This document shows positions 1 through 8,981 of a DNA stretch of 64,000 nt, in pieces. The notes under the pieces were generated by a model. It was not told the origin of the DNA, made no database searches, and saw only the letters and a list, made by a program, of their open reading frames with translations. The DNA comes from Halobacillus faecis (GTDB lineage Bacteria > Bacillota > Bacilli > Bacillales > Halobacillaceae), in contig NZ_BJYD01000020.1 of the NCBI RefSeq assembly GCF_007991335.1, positions 34,508 to 98,507 on the forward strand. Reading direction: 5' to 3'. The position numbers and the translations under genes are program-made. Each line of letters starts with the position of its first letter. Positions within the stretch are counted from its first letter, which is position 1.

Positions 1-1
1 T

Positions 2-763
2 GGAATGGCTGTCGGTTCCCAAATGTCAGCCTTGAAAAATGCCGAAGAACGGAAAACATATGAAATTGTTCGAGAAATGAATCCAGAAGGAATCATCTTT
101 GCCAATGTTGGAAGTGAAGCTACTTTAGAACAGGCAAGAGAAGCGGTGCGTATGCTCCATGCTGATGCGCTTCAAATCCATATCAACACCCTTCAGGAAA
201 TGATTATGCCTGAAGGGGATCGTGACTTTTCCCAACGGATGCATAGAATTCAAGACATGATTGATCACATTGATGTTCCAGTTATTGTAAAAGAAGTGGG
301 CTATGGGATGTCTAAAGAAACCGCTGATACTCTTTATCAAATGGGATTTCGTCACCTTGATGTAGGAGGAAGAGGCGGAACAAATTTCTCTAAAGTGGAA
401 AACATGAGGCGTGAGCGTGCGTTCACTTCGTTTAACAATTGGGGTATCCCCACTCCGGTTTCTGTGCTTGAAGCTTCTATTTATAATGATTTGCATGTTT
501 TTGCATCAGGAGGTGTTCGCAACGGCCTTGATGGAGCAAAAGCCATGGTGCTTGGTGCGAAGGGTTTCGGTATGGCCGGATCACTACTAAAGGTACTAGT
601 CAATGAGGGTAGAGAAGCGTTGGTCGAAGAAATCCATCATGTTCTACATGAATTCAAGATAGCTATGATGCTTCAAAACGCTCTCCAACCTAAAGAATTA
701 AATGGAAAAGCACACGTTATGTTGGGTTATACGAAACAATGGTATGACCAAAGGATGATTTAA
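2..763 (+). CDS. fni: Type 2 isopentenyl-diphosphate delta-isomerase, 5' end outside window
   Basis: Interconverts isopentenyl and dimethylallyl diphosphate with FMN, supplying prenyl units for the heptaprenyl and undecaprenyl chains. About 253 C-terminal residues are visible out of roughly 350 usual for the family, so the N-terminus lies before the window. Seen: the flavin-barrel segments VIVKEVGYGMS, DVGGRGGTNF, FASGGVRNGLDGAKAM and GAKGFGMAG, typical of type 2 (FMN) isomerases. The first in-window ATG (position 5) is internal, not the start. It precedes yphA as in Bacillus subtilis and ends in a strong terminator directly at its stop codon. The assignment is secure; only the start is missing. 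Confidence 0.93.
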   Translation, partial: GMAVGSQMSALKNAEERKTYEIVREMNPEGIIFANVGSEATLEQAREAVRMLHADALQIHINTLQEMIMPEGDRDFSQRMHRIQDMIDHIDVPVIVKEVGYGMSKETADTLYQMGFRHLDVGGRGGTNFSKVENMRRERAFTSFNNWGIPTPVSVLEASIYNDLHVFASGGVRNGLDGAKAMVLGAKGFGMAGSLLKVLVNEGREALVEEIHHVLHEFKIAMMLQNALQPKELNGKAHVMLGYTKQWYDQRMI

Positions 764-793
764 GCCTATGACCAGCTGGTCATAGGCTTTTTT
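763..793 (+). terminator. Rho-independent terminator after fni
   Basis: An 11-bp perfect stem (763-773 with 778-788), 4-base loop, followed by a T run. It begins at the last base of the fni stop codon. Confidence 0.9.
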
Positions 794-819
794 ATGTAGA
801 ACCCCTATTATGCTCACCA

Positions 820-1010
820 AACACTTCTCCGGGGATCCTTGGGACGTGCTCTATTCTCTCTATCGGTAGGCTACCCATCCCAGAATCCCACCCACACCAC
901 AAACGTCACGAAACTGAGTCTCTTATAGTCCGGACGTTTCCCGGACCCTTTTCCCGTAGACCATAAACTCCCACAAAAGTCTCGAAATTAAGCCTCACGC
1001 AATCCTGCAA
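820..1010 (-). repeat. Degenerate dispersed intergenic repeat, copy A
   Basis: This gene-free stretch (764-1117) holds two minus-strand copies of the family core, GACTCAGTTTCGTGAC (905-920) and GGCTTAATTTCGAGAC (979-994). The second is followed in its own direction by TTTTGTGGGAG, which also resembles the flank of the core in copy B. A small hairpin TCCGGAC...GTCCGGG-like segment lies between (927-947). No open frame with a ribosome site is seen. See the repeat-family finding. Confidence 0.55.
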
Positions 1011-1117
1011 TATTCTTTAACACAACCGCTAGCTAACAGACCAATTCTTTTTATAAAATGTTTAAAGCTTTCATGAACCACACATAATAAGTGGTGAAGC
1101 TTGGGAGGTGTGGGGTC

Positions 1118-1711
1118 TTGGAGGCAACGTTTTATTGGTTTGCTTGGTCATTAACGGTTATAGCCGTCTTTTTTATTCAACGAAGGAAACTGAAACGCGA
1201 CTTGTTATTGGTTTTGGGTGTGTTTATGTGTACATATGATTGGCTTTCTTGGAGCCCAAATGGACAATTTTATTTTCACATTTGTATCCTCCTCGTTTTC
1301 GGAACTTATCTTTTTATATCGATCAGAAGGTCGATGTTTGATTATTTTTGGCCTTTCATCCTTAGCGTTGGTTACGCAGCGGTTTGGATGTTTCTTGTTG
1401 TCCATCCAGTGTGGGTGAACTTCCCGGGAGTTTCTCTGTTTCTCCTTGTGATTGTGGGTCTCCTTCGGATGTTTGTTAAGGATGTAGGCGGCCAGATGGG
1501 GTTGTGGGTGTTAACAAACGCCGGAGGCACTTTGTTCTCTTTCCTTATCTTCGCCCTTTACCAAAATGAAGGCCTGATTGATACACATGCGATGCTCTCT
1601 CTCTCGATCAAAGGGATGTTTGTGCTGCTCCTTTTCCACGGGGTGGATCAATTGAAGAGATCGATACGTAAAAAAAGAAAATCCATATCAAAAGGAGCTG
1701 CTTTTGTGTGA
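1118..1711 (+). CDS. yphA: YphA-like polytopic membrane protein
   Basis: A 197-residue, strongly hydrophobic protein with about six predicted membrane segments, starting at once with one (residues ~4-20), and a short basic C-terminus (KRSIRKKRKSISK). No catalytic motif is visible. Identity rests on size (about 200 aa) and position between fni and the YIEGIA gene/der, as in B. subtilis. The TTG at 1118 is chosen because GGGAGGTG (1103-1110) sits at proper distance; the upstream GTG at 1091 has no ribosome site. Its stop overlaps the next start by four bases, implying translational coupling. The function is unknown; a role in the spore envelope with its neighbour is a guess. Confidence 0.75.
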   Translation: MEATFYWFAWSLTVIAVFFIQRRKLKRDLLLVLGVFMCTYDWLSWSPNGQFYFHICILLVFGTYLFISIRRSMFDYFWPFILSVGYAAVWMFLVVHPVWVNFPGVSLFLLVIVGLLRMFVKDVGGQMGLWVLTNAGGTLFSFLIFALYQNEGLIDTHAMLSLSIKGMFVLLLFHGVDQLKRSIRKKRKSISKGAAFV

Positions 1712-2592
1712 ATGAGTACACCTATCCAATTATATTAGGAATCCTAGTCGGTACAGCTCTTCGCGTCTTCATGCTGCGTACGGATTACAGGCAGTATCCG
1801 ACTTATCTTCACGGGAAAATCATCCACTTATCTTTAGGGTTTATTGCCGCAGCGCTTGGAACGATCGCCATTCCTTCTATTATGGAAAAAGAATTTACCG
1901 CTGTCACTTTCTTGACGTTAGCGGCTTCCCAATTTCGGGAAGTACGCAATATGGAGAGGAACACATTGACGGAAATGGACTCCTATGAACTTGTCCCGCG
2001 AGGCAATACGTATATTGAAGGAATAGCCGTTGCTTTTGAGAGTAGGAATTACCTCGTCATTTTTACTTCTTTCGTAGTCACCCTTTGTTATCTAGCGCTT
2101 AATATTTGGGTCGCTTTAGGGGCAGCTGTTGTATGTTTTCTTCTCTCAAGGATGTTGATGAGTGGTTCGAAGCTTTCGGATATCGTAACAGTAGAAGAGA
2201 AGACCATTTCTTTCGACGGAGCTGGTTTATATGTCGATAATATTTATATCATGAACATCGGTTTACCTGAGCGCCAGGAAGAGATTCTGAAATATGGAAT
2301 GGGCTTTGTATTGACTCCTAAGGAATTCAGCGTCCGTTCTACGATTGCAAACCTCGGGCAAAGGCAGGCCATCTTGCATGATGTATCCGTCACCCTGGGG
2401 GTTTTCAGGGATTCCGGTACGCCTGCTCTTGTGCCATTGATCAAAAGAGATTTGAATGATGGAAGGATTGGAGTGTTTATTCTTCCTCAAGAAAAGGATT
2501 CAAAACGAGCGAAAGAGATTATTGAACACGTACCTGTACTGGAAAACGCAATTCAAATGCCTTCGAGAAAGGGTAGGAGGAATCATTCATGA
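1708..2592 (+). CDS. YIEGIA-family membrane protein (YphB/SeaA-like)
   Basis: A 294-residue protein with N-terminal and central hydrophobic segments and the diagnostic string NTYIEGIAVAFESRNY near residue 100, which names the YIEGIA family of spore formers. The C-terminal half is soluble, with several beta-rich stretches. It starts at GTG 1708, overlapping the yphA stop, with AAAGGAG at 1691-1697. The downstream small gene overlaps its stop by four bases and is the partner known for this family as a capping-complex subunit. Position matches B. subtilis yphB (seaA, spore envelope assembly); that equivalence is inferred from synteny. The biochemical function is not established. Confidence 0.8.
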   Translation: MNEYTYPIILGILVGTALRVFMLRTDYRQYPTYLHGKIIHLSLGFIAAALGTIAIPSIMEKEFTAVTFLTLAASQFREVRNMERNTLTEMDSYELVPRGNTYIEGIAVAFESRNYLVIFTSFVVTLCYLALNIWVALGAAVVCFLLSRMLMSGSKLSDIVTVEEKTISFDGAGLYVDNIYIMNIGLPERQEEILKYGMGFVLTPKEFSVRSTIANLGQRQAILHDVSVTLGVFRDSGTPALVPLIKRDLNDGRIGVFILPQEKDSKRAKEIIEHVPVLENAIQMPSRKGRRNHS

Positions 2593-2774
2593 AAATGGAG
2601 AAGGCCATATTGGCAGCCGTGACTACGGAGGATGATCGGGTCCATGGCAGTGCAGCTGTGTTTAAATGCGACACGAAGGAAGAGATGGAAGCGATTGCGG
2701 CAAACCTGGAAGCCATTTTAGATGGAATCGCTCATGCATTAAGCGATCAACTATATATTATTGTCAAGCATTGA
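2589..2774 (+). CDS. Small capping-complex partner of the YIEGIA protein
   Basis: A 61-residue soluble protein (MKMEKAILAAVTTEDDRVHG...) whose start overlaps the stop of the YIEGIA gene as ATGA, with AGGAGG at 2576-2581. Proteins of this size and sequence accompany YIEGIA proteins and are named capping complex subunit for YIEGIA in current family naming; the B. subtilis positional equivalent is ypzH. No enzymatic motif. Overlap implies stoichiometric co-translation. I recognise the family, but its molecular role is only implied by its name. Confidence 0.75.
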   Translation: MKMEKAILAAVTTEDDRVHGSAAVFKCDTKEEMEAIAANLEAILDGIAHALSDQLYIIVKH

Positions 2775-2934
2775 GAAAGAATTGTTTCTTTTTCTAAAGT
2801 TTGCTAAGATAATAAAGTTAATGGCTTCCTGCTGTTCTTCGGAAGATGGGCTGTTAAACCATCGCCCGGGGGAGAGCAGTATTTTTTTGCTTTTCACTAC
2901 TGAGGAAACATGGAATAATGAAAATAGAAATAAA

Positions 2935-2951
2935 GAAAGGATGATCCTTTC
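2935..2951 (+). promoter_or_regulatory. Perfect inverted repeat containing the der ribosome-binding site
   Basis: GAAAGGA-TGA-TCCTTTC ends one base before the der ATG. The AAAGGA half is the only Shine-Dalgarno sequence for der, so folding of this 7-bp hairpin would hide it. Whether it folds with a 3-nt loop in the cell is not known. Confidence 0.4.
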
Positions 2952-4262
2952 ATGAGAAAATCAGTAATTGCTATTGTAGGACGACCGAACGTTGGGAAAT
3001 CAACCATATTTAACCGACTGGTCGGAGAAAGAATCTCTATTGTAGAAGATACGCCCGGTGTCACTAGAGACCGGATTTATGCAGAAGCCGAATGGCTGAC
3101 CACAAGTTTTAATGTCATTGATACCGGTGGGATTGAACTGGGGGACGAGCCGTTGCTCGTACAAATGAGAGCCCAGGCCCAAGTAGCGATCGATGAAGCG
3201 GATGTCATTGTTTTTATGGTGAACGGCCGTGATGGAATTACAGGGGCTGACGAAGAAGTTGCCAAACTTCTATTTAAATCGAATAAACCGGTAGTCCTTG
3301 CGGTGAACAAGGTAGATAATCCTGAAATGAGAGAAAACATTTATGAATTTTACTCTCTCGGTTTTGGGGAACCTTTCCCAATTTCGGGTACACACGGGCT
3401 TGGACTTGGAGATATGCTGGATGAAGTAGTGAAACACTTCCCTGAAAAAATTCAGGAAGAGATCGATGATGATACCATTCGTTTCAGTCTAATTGGCCGA
3501 CCGAATGTAGGGAAATCTTCGCTCGTTAACAGTCTCCTCGGTCAGGAGCGCGTCATTGTCAGTGATATCGCAGGTACGACAAGGGATGCAATCGATACTC
3601 CGTTTACAAAAGATGAACGGGATTATGTGATCATTGATACAGCTGGCATGAGAAAACGAGGCAAAGTTTATGAAACGACCGAAAAATACAGCATTATGAG
3701 GGCACTGAAGGCGATTGAACGTTCTGATGTTGTCCTGACGTTAATTGATGCAGATGCAGGCATTCATGAACAGGACAAAAAGATCGCTGGCTATGCCCAT
3801 GAAGCTGGAAAAGCGGTTATTATTGTCGTCAACAAATGGGATACCGTAGAGAAGGAAGAAAAAACGATGAAAGAGTTTGAAGACAAGGTTCGGGATCAAT
3901 TCCGATTCCTTGACTACGCTCCGATTGTCTTTTTATCTGCCAAAACAAAAAAACGGATTCATACATTGATTCCTAAAGTACTGGAAGCAAGTGAGAACCA
4001 TGCGAAGCGTGTGCAGACGAATCTGCTTAACGAGGTAATCATGGACGCTCTTGCTATGAATCCTTCTCCATCCATCAAGGGGCAGAAACTGAAGATCTTT
4101 TATGCCACTCAGGTTTCTGTTAAACCGCCAAGTTTTGTCGTATTCGTTAATGAACCTGAATTGATGCACTTCACCTATGAGCGATTCTTGGAAAATAGGA
4201 TCCGCGAAGCTTTTGGTTTTGAAGGAACACCAATCAAGATCTTTGCAAGAAAACGTAGCTGA
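2952..4262 (+). CDS. der: Ribosome biogenesis GTPase Der (EngA)
   Basis: Essential GTPase needed for maturation of the 50S ribosomal subunit. The 436-residue protein has the family's unique layout: two consecutive G domains followed by a KH-like domain. Seen: G1 motif GRPNVGKS twice (residues ~10 and ~183), switch DTPGVTRDR and [10 protein letters not shown], and guanine-specificity motifs NKVD and NKWD. The C-terminal KH-like domain is complete and ends in a basic tail (IFARKRS). Length equals the B. subtilis protein. It lies immediately before gpsA, as in relatives. Confidence 0.98.
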   Translation: MRKSVIAIVGRPNVGKSTIFNRLVGERISIVEDTPGVTRDRIYAEAEWLTTSFNVIDTGGIELGDEPLLVQMRAQAQVAIDEADVIVFMVNGRDGITGADEEVAKLLFKSNKPVVLAVNKVDNPEMRENIYEFYSLGFGEPFPISGTHGLGLGDMLDEVVKHFPEKIQEEIDDDTIRFSLIGRPNVGKSSLVNSLLGQERVIVSDIAGTTRDAIDTPFTKDERDYVIIDTAGMRKRGKVYETTEKYSIMRALKAIERSDVVLTLIDADAGIHEQDKKIAGYAHEAGKAVIIVVNKWDTVEKEEKTMKEFEDKVRDQFRFLDYAPIVFLSAKTKKRIHTLIPKVLEASENHAKRVQTNLLNEVIMDALAMNPSPSIKGQKLKIFYATQVSVKPPSFVVFVNEPELMHFTYERFLENRIREAFGFEGTPIKIFARKRS

Positions 4263-4287
4263 TTCATTCAGGAAGGGAGTAGGTAGC

Positions 4288-5328
4288 ATGGAGAAAGTAG
4301 CTGTACTTGGTGCGGGGAGCTGGGGCACAGCTCTTGCCCTCGTTCTGGCTGATAATGGCCATGAGGTTCATCTCTGGACACACAGAGAGAATCTCGCTGA
4401 AGAAATCAACAGAACACATCGAAATGAAAAATATTTGAAAGATATTGATCTTCCTCATTCGATAAAGGCAAGCCATGATCTAGAAGCGGTTGTAGAAGGT
4501 GCTAAACATGTCATTTTAGTCGTTCCTACAAAAGCAATGAGAGAAGTATGCGGTCAAATGAAGCAAGTACTAAACGAAAAAGTAATCATCACACACGCCT
4601 CAAAAGGGATAGAGCCTGGCTCTTACAAGCGTGTTTCGGAAGTGATTTCCGAAGAGATCCCAGAAGAAAAATATGAGGACATCGTCGTCCTTTCCGGTCC
4701 AAGTCATGCGGAAGAAGTGAGTCTCAGACAGCCGACAACCGTAACGGTTTCTTCAGATGAATTAGAAGTTGCGGAGAAAGTACAGGACCTCTTCATTAAC
4801 CGCCAATTCCGTGTCTACACATCTCCAGACCTTGTAGGTGTGGAACTCGGTGGCGCTTTAAAAAATATCATCGCTCTTGGTGCTGGTATTTCTGATGGGC
4901 TTGGTTACGGGGATAACGCCAAAGCGGCTCTTATTACTAGAGGGCTTGCTGAAATTGCCCGGCTTGGAACTTCGATGGGAGCAAATCCGCTTACCTTTTC
5001 CGGCTTGACAGGAATCGGTGACCTAATTGTAACTTGTACGAGCTCTCACAGCCGAAATTGGAGAGCAGGGAATAAACTAGGACAAGGGTACCCATTGGAT
5101 GATGTTCTGGAGCAAATGGGAATGGTCGTAGAAGGTGTAAGGACGACAAAAGCCGCTTTTCAACTTGCTAAGGAACAAGGGGTGGAAATGCCGATTACTT
5201 CCGGGATCTATAGAATTCTATTTGAATCTGCTGACCCGAGAGATGTCGTGGACGAACTGATGACAAGGATTCGTCGTCATGAAATGGAGGATTTGACAAA
5301 TATTCTTGATGAAAAGATGAATGACTGA
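4288..5328 (+). CDS. gpsA: NAD(P)-dependent glycerol-3-phosphate dehydrogenase
   Basis: Reduces dihydroxyacetone phosphate to sn-glycerol 3-phosphate for phospholipid synthesis. 346 residues. The Rossmann motif [10 protein letters not shown] is at the N-terminus, and the C-terminal catalytic segment carries [20 protein letters not shown] with the active-site lysine. ATG 4288 is preferred because the Rossmann strand starts at its second codon and GGAAGGGAG (4270-4278) precedes it; an upstream in-frame start at 4177 would overlap der with no family support. Length is normal for the family. A candidate late sporulation promoter for the next gene begins inside its last codons. Confidence 0.97.
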   Translation: MEKVAVLGAGSWGTALALVLADNGHEVHLWTHRENLAEEINRTHRNEKYLKDIDLPHSIKASHDLEAVVEGAKHVILVVPTKAMREVCGQMKQVLNEKVIITHASKGIEPGSYKRVSEVISEEIPEEKYEDIVVLSGPSHAEEVSLRQPTTVTVSSDELEVAEKVQDLFINRQFRVYTSPDLVGVELGGALKNIIALGAGISDGLGYGDNAKAALITRGLAEIARLGTSMGANPLTFSGLTGIGDLIVTCTSSHSRNWRAGNKLGQGYPLDDVLEQMGMVVEGVRTTKAAFQLAKEQGVEMPITSGIYRILFESADPRDVVDELMTRIRRHEMEDLTNILDEKMND

Positions 5329-5355
5329 CACATATCGACTCTCGTGCATATACTA
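5328..5355 (+). promoter_or_regulatory. Candidate SigK promoter of spoVIF
   Basis: AC (5328-5329), 17 bases, then CATATACTA (5347-5355), a full match to the SigK consensus AC-N16/17-CATANNNTA. It straddles the gpsA stop codon, 35 bases before the spoVIF start. Known: B. subtilis spoVIF is a late mother-cell gene. The promoter is inferred from sequence only. Confidence 0.6.
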
Positions 5356-5389
5356 CACAGAACCTAACGCACGAGGAGGTCAATTGTTC

Positions 5390-5647
5390 ATGAATGATTT
5401 TCAAAAGAATATTTTTGATCATCTGAAGAAAAAAGCAAACATCGACCCAGAAGATGTCTTCAAAGTGGCGAATTCTGTACAGAATGCTGATTTCAGTGAT
5501 GAGAAGACGGTCAGACGTCTTGTTCGCCAGCTCGCAAAGGTTGCTAATAAAAACGTGTCAAAATCGAAGGAAGATAAAATCGTTGAAGCAATCACCAAAC
5601 AAAACATGCCTCTGGATATGAATACCTTAGGTAAGTTTTTAAAATGA
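5390..5647 (+). CDS. spoVIF: Stage VI sporulation protein F
   Basis: An 85-residue, mostly helical soluble protein (MNDFQKNIFDHLKKKANIDP...) with the conserved DPEDVFKVANSVQNADFSD and VRRLVRQLAKVANK segments of the SpoVIF family. In B. subtilis SpoVIF acts in the mother cell to stabilise the late regulator GerE during coat assembly. ATG 5390 is chosen over an upstream in-frame ATG because GAGGAGGT (5373-5380) lies just before it. It has its own candidate SigK promoter and a terminator. In B. subtilis the gene is elsewhere (yjcC), so its position next to gpsA is a local arrangement. Confidence 0.88.
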   Translation: MNDFQKNIFDHLKKKANIDPEDVFKVANSVQNADFSDEKTVRRLVRQLAKVANKNVSKSKEDKIVEAITKQNMPLDMNTLGKFLK

Positions 5648-5750
5648 TTACGAACCAATAGGCGCCTGAGGAGGCGGTCCTTCATTCGTATGCATAAGAT
5701 ATTACGCAGCAATCATTACACATGAGCTGGTCAGGGAATTGTTTAGTCAC

Positions 5751-5781
5751 CCGGGGCAAACCATTTTGCCCCGGATTTTTT
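5751..5781 (+). terminator. Terminator downstream of spoVIF
   Basis: Stem CCGGGGCAAA / TTTGCCCCGG-like (5751-5774) followed by ATTTTTTA. About 100 bases after the spoVIF stop; the interval holds no credible gene. Confidence 0.8.
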
Positions 5782-5850
5782 ATGCTTATTTTCAGTTGAA
5801 TGGCTTGGTAACTCTCAATGTCCATTTCATATAAGCGCATAAATGTTTAA

Positions 5851-6081
5851 GACTCCATTTCGAGACTTTTGTTGAGTGAATGGGGCTCCGGGGAGTGGCT
5901 CGCTTTCAGCGGGAGCGCGGTGATCTTCCTTATTTTTTCAGTATAGCCACAAAATGGGAAACGACTCTTGCTGTCATTTCTCACAATCATGGAATGGGGG
6001 AATTTTGAAGCTGCGAGACTCCCGTGGGCGATGGAGCTAGACGAGTAGCTTCCCAACCACCCCTGAAGCTCAACAAGGCTT
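5851..6081 (+). repeat. Degenerate dispersed intergenic repeat, copy B
   Basis: Starts with the core GACTCCATTTCGAGA (5851-5865) and ends with an inverted remnant around TTCGAAACC (6070-6078). Inside are TGCGAGACTCCCGTGGG (6012-6028) and CGAGTAGCTTCCCAACCACC (6042-6061), which reappear nearly identically in copy D at 29768 and 29851. The whole gene-free gap 5648-6291 otherwise contains only the spoVIF terminator and the yphE promoter. Confidence 0.65.
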
Positions 6082-6247
6082 CGAAACCCGCATACATCTC
6101 ATAATAGAATTCTCAACAACCTTGACATATACTTTAATCATTTATCATCGACACAGTGTTAGACAGAGACATCTTAAAAAAGGTAGTAAGAATGAATAAA
6201 AAGACTGATAGACTCTGTTTTCTCATCTGTCCGTTTATGGATACTTG

Positions 6248-6256
6248 TGGTATAAT
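6248..6256 (+). promoter_or_regulatory. Extended -10 promoter before yphE
   Basis: TGGTATAAT, an extended -10 with a perfect TATAAT hexamer, 36 bases upstream of the yphE start. No good -35 hexamer is visible at 17 bases, consistent with extended -10 promoters. Confidence 0.55.
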
Positions 6257-6291
6257 ACCATCAGCAAAGTGTGTTTGAAGGAGGAAGAGCT

Positions 6292-6489
6292 GTGTCAGAG
6301 TCCATGCTCAAAATGTACATATCCTTCGCAGGGATTATTTCGTTGTTCCTGGCTGTTGGTTTAATTTACTTAAGCAGGTATAAAATAAAGGGTTTTCTAT
6401 CAATATTGATTGCTGTTTTCGCTTATTTATTTATGATTTTCGGAGGAATCATCATTCTTTATATCGTCCTGAGCGGACCGACAGCATAA
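6292..6489 (+). CDS. yphE: DUF2768 small membrane protein (YphE)
   Basis: A 65-residue protein with two predicted membrane helices (residues ~8-25 and ~33-58). It belongs by sequence and position to the DUF2768 family, present before yphF/spoIVA in Bacillaceae. GTG 6292 is preferred because GAAGGAGG (6277-6284) precedes it; the longer GTG at 6271 would translate the ribosome site itself. The lipoprotein gene follows 17 bases later, so the two are probably one transcript. The function is unknown. Confidence 0.75.
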   Translation: MSESMLKMYISFAGIISLFLAVGLIYLSRYKIKGFLSILIAVFAYLFMIFGGIIILYIVLSGPTA

Positions 6490-6506
6490 CAGGAGGGAGA
6501 AACAAC

Positions 6507-7235
6507 ATGAAACGCTTTTTATTCATATTATTGCCCTTTACGGCATTGCTGCTTTCCGGATGTCTATATCCTCAGAGTAACTTGGCTAAGAATCAGGTGC
6601 CGAATGATCAGCAGCTTGAGATGGTTCAAAATGCTGTGGACGCCTATCAGGAGAAGAAGAACGGTCTCCTGCCAATCAAAACAAAAGATCAAGATACGCC
6701 GATCTTTCAAAAGTATCCTATTGAATTCAGTAAGTTGAAGGAAATGAACCTTCTTAGTGATTTACCGGGTACATCCTTTGAGAACGGCGGTCATTATCAA
6801 TACGTCATCATCCATCCAGAAACAGATCCGACCGTAAAAGTGCTGGACCTCCGTACGACAGAAGAGGTTCGTTCCTTACAGGTCAAAGTGAAGTTTTACA
6901 GAGATAACAATAAATACCCTCCGTTCGGGGATTTCGTAGCTCCCGGGGTGTATGAATTGGATCATGAGAAAATTGGAATGGACGAGCCTCCCATGGTCAA
7001 TAGTCCATATTCCGACCAGAAACTTCCCGTGTACCTTGATGAACTGGGGAGAGTGTATATTGATTACCGAAAAGACTTATACACGTATTTAAGAGAAGAA
7101 GAGCATAGTTACGAGCAAGGAGAAGATATCCGTTACTTACTGACTGATCATACCCCCTTTGTTCCTGCCTATTCGACGACTTATACAGTGGAAAATGGTG
7201 AGCCTGTGTTTTCAAAAGCTCAACCATCGACATGA
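6507..7235 (+). CDS. yphF: Putative lipoprotein YphF
   Basis: A 242-residue exported lipoprotein: basic start, hydrophobic stretch and lipobox LLSGC with the acylated cysteine at residue 19. The mature part is soluble with no enzymatic motif I recognise. Size and location directly before spoIVA match B. subtilis yphF. The start is set by AGGAGGGAG (6490-6498). Expected at the outer face of the membrane. No function is known; sporulation context is suggested only by its neighbours. Confidence 0.8.
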   Translation: MKRFLFILLPFTALLLSGCLYPQSNLAKNQVPNDQQLEMVQNAVDAYQEKKNGLLPIKTKDQDTPIFQKYPIEFSKLKEMNLLSDLPGTSFENGGHYQYVIIHPETDPTVKVLDLRTTEEVRSLQVKVKFYRDNNKYPPFGDFVAPGVYELDHEKIGMDEPPMVNSPYSDQKLPVYLDELGRVYIDYRKDLYTYLREEEHSYEQGEDIRYLLTDHTPFVPAYSTTYTVENGEPVFSKAQPST

Positions 7236-7240
7236 TTGTG

Positions 7241-7272
7241 AACCGTTCCTGCATAGAGGGACGGTTTTTTTC
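7241..7272 (+). terminator. Terminator after yphF
   Basis: AACCGTTCCT / AGGGACGGTT stem with one G-U pair, followed by seven T. Confidence 0.85.
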
Positions 7273-7398
7273 ATAGATTTTTAATGAGCATAAACTATAC
7301 TTGATTACACCATACCTATCCAGCGTTTCTCTTCTCCTGTTTATGCGAATCATCTATGATTGTTCGTCCATTATGAGTTTCGGTACTTATAATTTCTT

Positions 7399-7428
7399 GC
7401 ATATTTCACTAGGACAACGTCATAGAAT
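7399..7428 (+). promoter_or_regulatory. SigE-type promoter of spoIVA
   Basis: GCATATT (7399-7405), 15-base spacer, CATAGAAT (7421-7428): near-perfect agreement with the SigE consensus (KMATATT-N14/15-CATACAAT). It lies about 50 bases before the TTG start. spoIVA is SigE-dependent in B. subtilis. Confidence 0.75.
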
Positions 7429-7479
7429 TAGATTGTCTAGGCTTGTATGAAGGTGAAATTTTATTTGGGAGGGGATCCT

Positions 7480-8958
7480 TTGGAAAAGGTTGATATCTTC
7501 AGTGATATTTCCAAACGGACAAATGGAGATATTTATTTAGGAGTCGTGGGGGCTGTTCGTACTGGGAAATCTACTTTTATAAAAAAATTCATGGAGCTCG
7601 TTGTTTTACCCAATATGGAGGAAGAATCAGAGCGTGAGCGTGCGTTAGATGAACTGCCTCAAAGTGCGGCTGGAAAGACGATTATGACAACAGAACCTAA
7701 GTTTGTCCCTAATCAAGCGGCAAACATCAATATTGATGATCACCTCGATATCCGCGTCCGAATGGTCGATTGTGTTGGCTATGCTGTGAATGGGGCGGTC
7801 GGGTATGAAGATGAGCACGGACCAAGAATGATTCATACACCTTGGTATGAAGAGGCCATTCCTTTTCATGAAGCAGCGGAAATCGGTACGCAAAAAGTAA
7901 TCCAGGAGCATTCGACCATTGGAATCGTTGTGACTACAGATGGGACCATCGGTGAAATCGCCCGGTCGGATTATGTGGAAGCCGAAGAGAAAATCGTGGA
8001 AGAGTTGAGAGAAGTCGGAAAACCTTTCATCATGATTGTGAACTCCGCACAGCCTCATCATCCGAATACGGAAAAACTGAGAGCGAACCTGTCTGAGAAG
8101 TACGATATTCCCGTCCTTGCACTATCCGTTGAAAGCATGCGGGAAAATGATGTACAGAATGTTTTGCGAGAAGCATTATTCGAATTCCCTGTGCTGGAAG
8201 TGAATGTGAATTTACCGAGCTGGGTGATGGTCCTTGATTCACGACACTGGTTAAGAAACAACCTTCAAGAGGCGATTGAAGATACGGTTAAGGACATCAA
8301 ACGCTTACGAGATGTGGATACCGTCGTAGGGAACTTCGATCAATATGAATACATTACGGGTGCTCATATTTCAGGGATGGACCTTGGGGAAGGCATTGCT
8401 GAAATCGATCTTCAAGCGCCGGAACATTTATATGATCATGTGTTAAAAGAAATTGTCGGTGAAGAAATCCGAGGGAAAGATCATTTGCTTGAGATTATGC
8501 AGGATTTCTCACATGCGAAGAGAGAGTATGACCAAGTGGCAGACGCTTTACAGATGGTCAAACAGACGGGGTATGGAATCGCTGCACCGACCTTAGAGGA
8601 TATGACTTTAGATGAGCCGGAAATCATTAGGCAGGGCTCGAGGTTTGGAGTAAGGTTGAAAGCTGTCGCACCGTCGATCCATATGGTGAAAGTGGATGTT
8701 CAATCTGAATTTTCACCGATTATTGGAACAGAAAAACAGAGTGAAGAACTTGTCAGATATCTCATGCAGGACTTTGAAGAAGATCCACTGTCTATCTGGA
8801 ATTCAGATATCTTTGGCAGGTCCTTAAGTTCAATCGTTCGTGAGGGCATCCAGGCCAAACTGGCACTCATGCCGGAAAATGCAAGGTACAAACTTCAAGA
8901 AACGCTCGAGCGTATCATCAATGAAGGATCAGGTGGTATGATCGCAATTATTTTATAA
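7480..8958 (+). CDS. spoIVA: Stage IV sporulation protein A, coat morphogenetic ATPase
   Basis: SpoIVA binds and hydrolyses ATP and polymerises on the outer forespore surface to form the basement layer on which the coat assembles and the cortex depends. 492 residues, the same length as in B. subtilis. Seen: the N-terminal TRAFAC-type P-loop GAVRTGKST (residues ~20-28) and a well-kept C-terminal region. TTG 7480 is chosen because it gives the family start (MEKVDIF...), the exact family length, and GGGAGGGG (7468-7475) upstream; a longer ATG at 7447 adds 11 unsupported residues. Preceded by a SigE promoter and closed by its own terminator. Confidence 0.97.
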   Translation: MEKVDIFSDISKRTNGDIYLGVVGAVRTGKSTFIKKFMELVVLPNMEEESERERALDELPQSAAGKTIMTTEPKFVPNQAANINIDDHLDIRVRMVDCVGYAVNGAVGYEDEHGPRMIHTPWYEEAIPFHEAAEIGTQKVIQEHSTIGIVVTTDGTIGEIARSDYVEAEEKIVEELREVGKPFIMIVNSAQPHHPNTEKLRANLSEKYDIPVLALSVESMRENDVQNVLREALFEFPVLEVNVNLPSWVMVLDSRHWLRNNLQEAIEDTVKDIKRLRDVDTVVGNFDQYEYITGAHISGMDLGEGIAEIDLQAPEHLYDHVLKEIVGEEIRGKDHLLEIMQDFSHAKREYDQVADALQMVKQTGYGIAAPTLEDMTLDEPEIIRQGSRFGVRLKAVAPSIHMVKVDVQSEFSPIIGTEKQSEELVRYLMQDFEEDPLSIWNSDIFGRSLSSIVREGIQAKLALMPENARYKLQETLERIINEGSGGMIAIIL

Positions 8959-8981
8959 CGGCTCCGTGTGAGCCGTTTTTA
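8957..8981 (+). terminator. Terminator after spoIVA
   Basis: AACGGCT / AGCCGTT stem with 7-base loop and T run, overlapping the stop codon. Confidence 0.85.
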
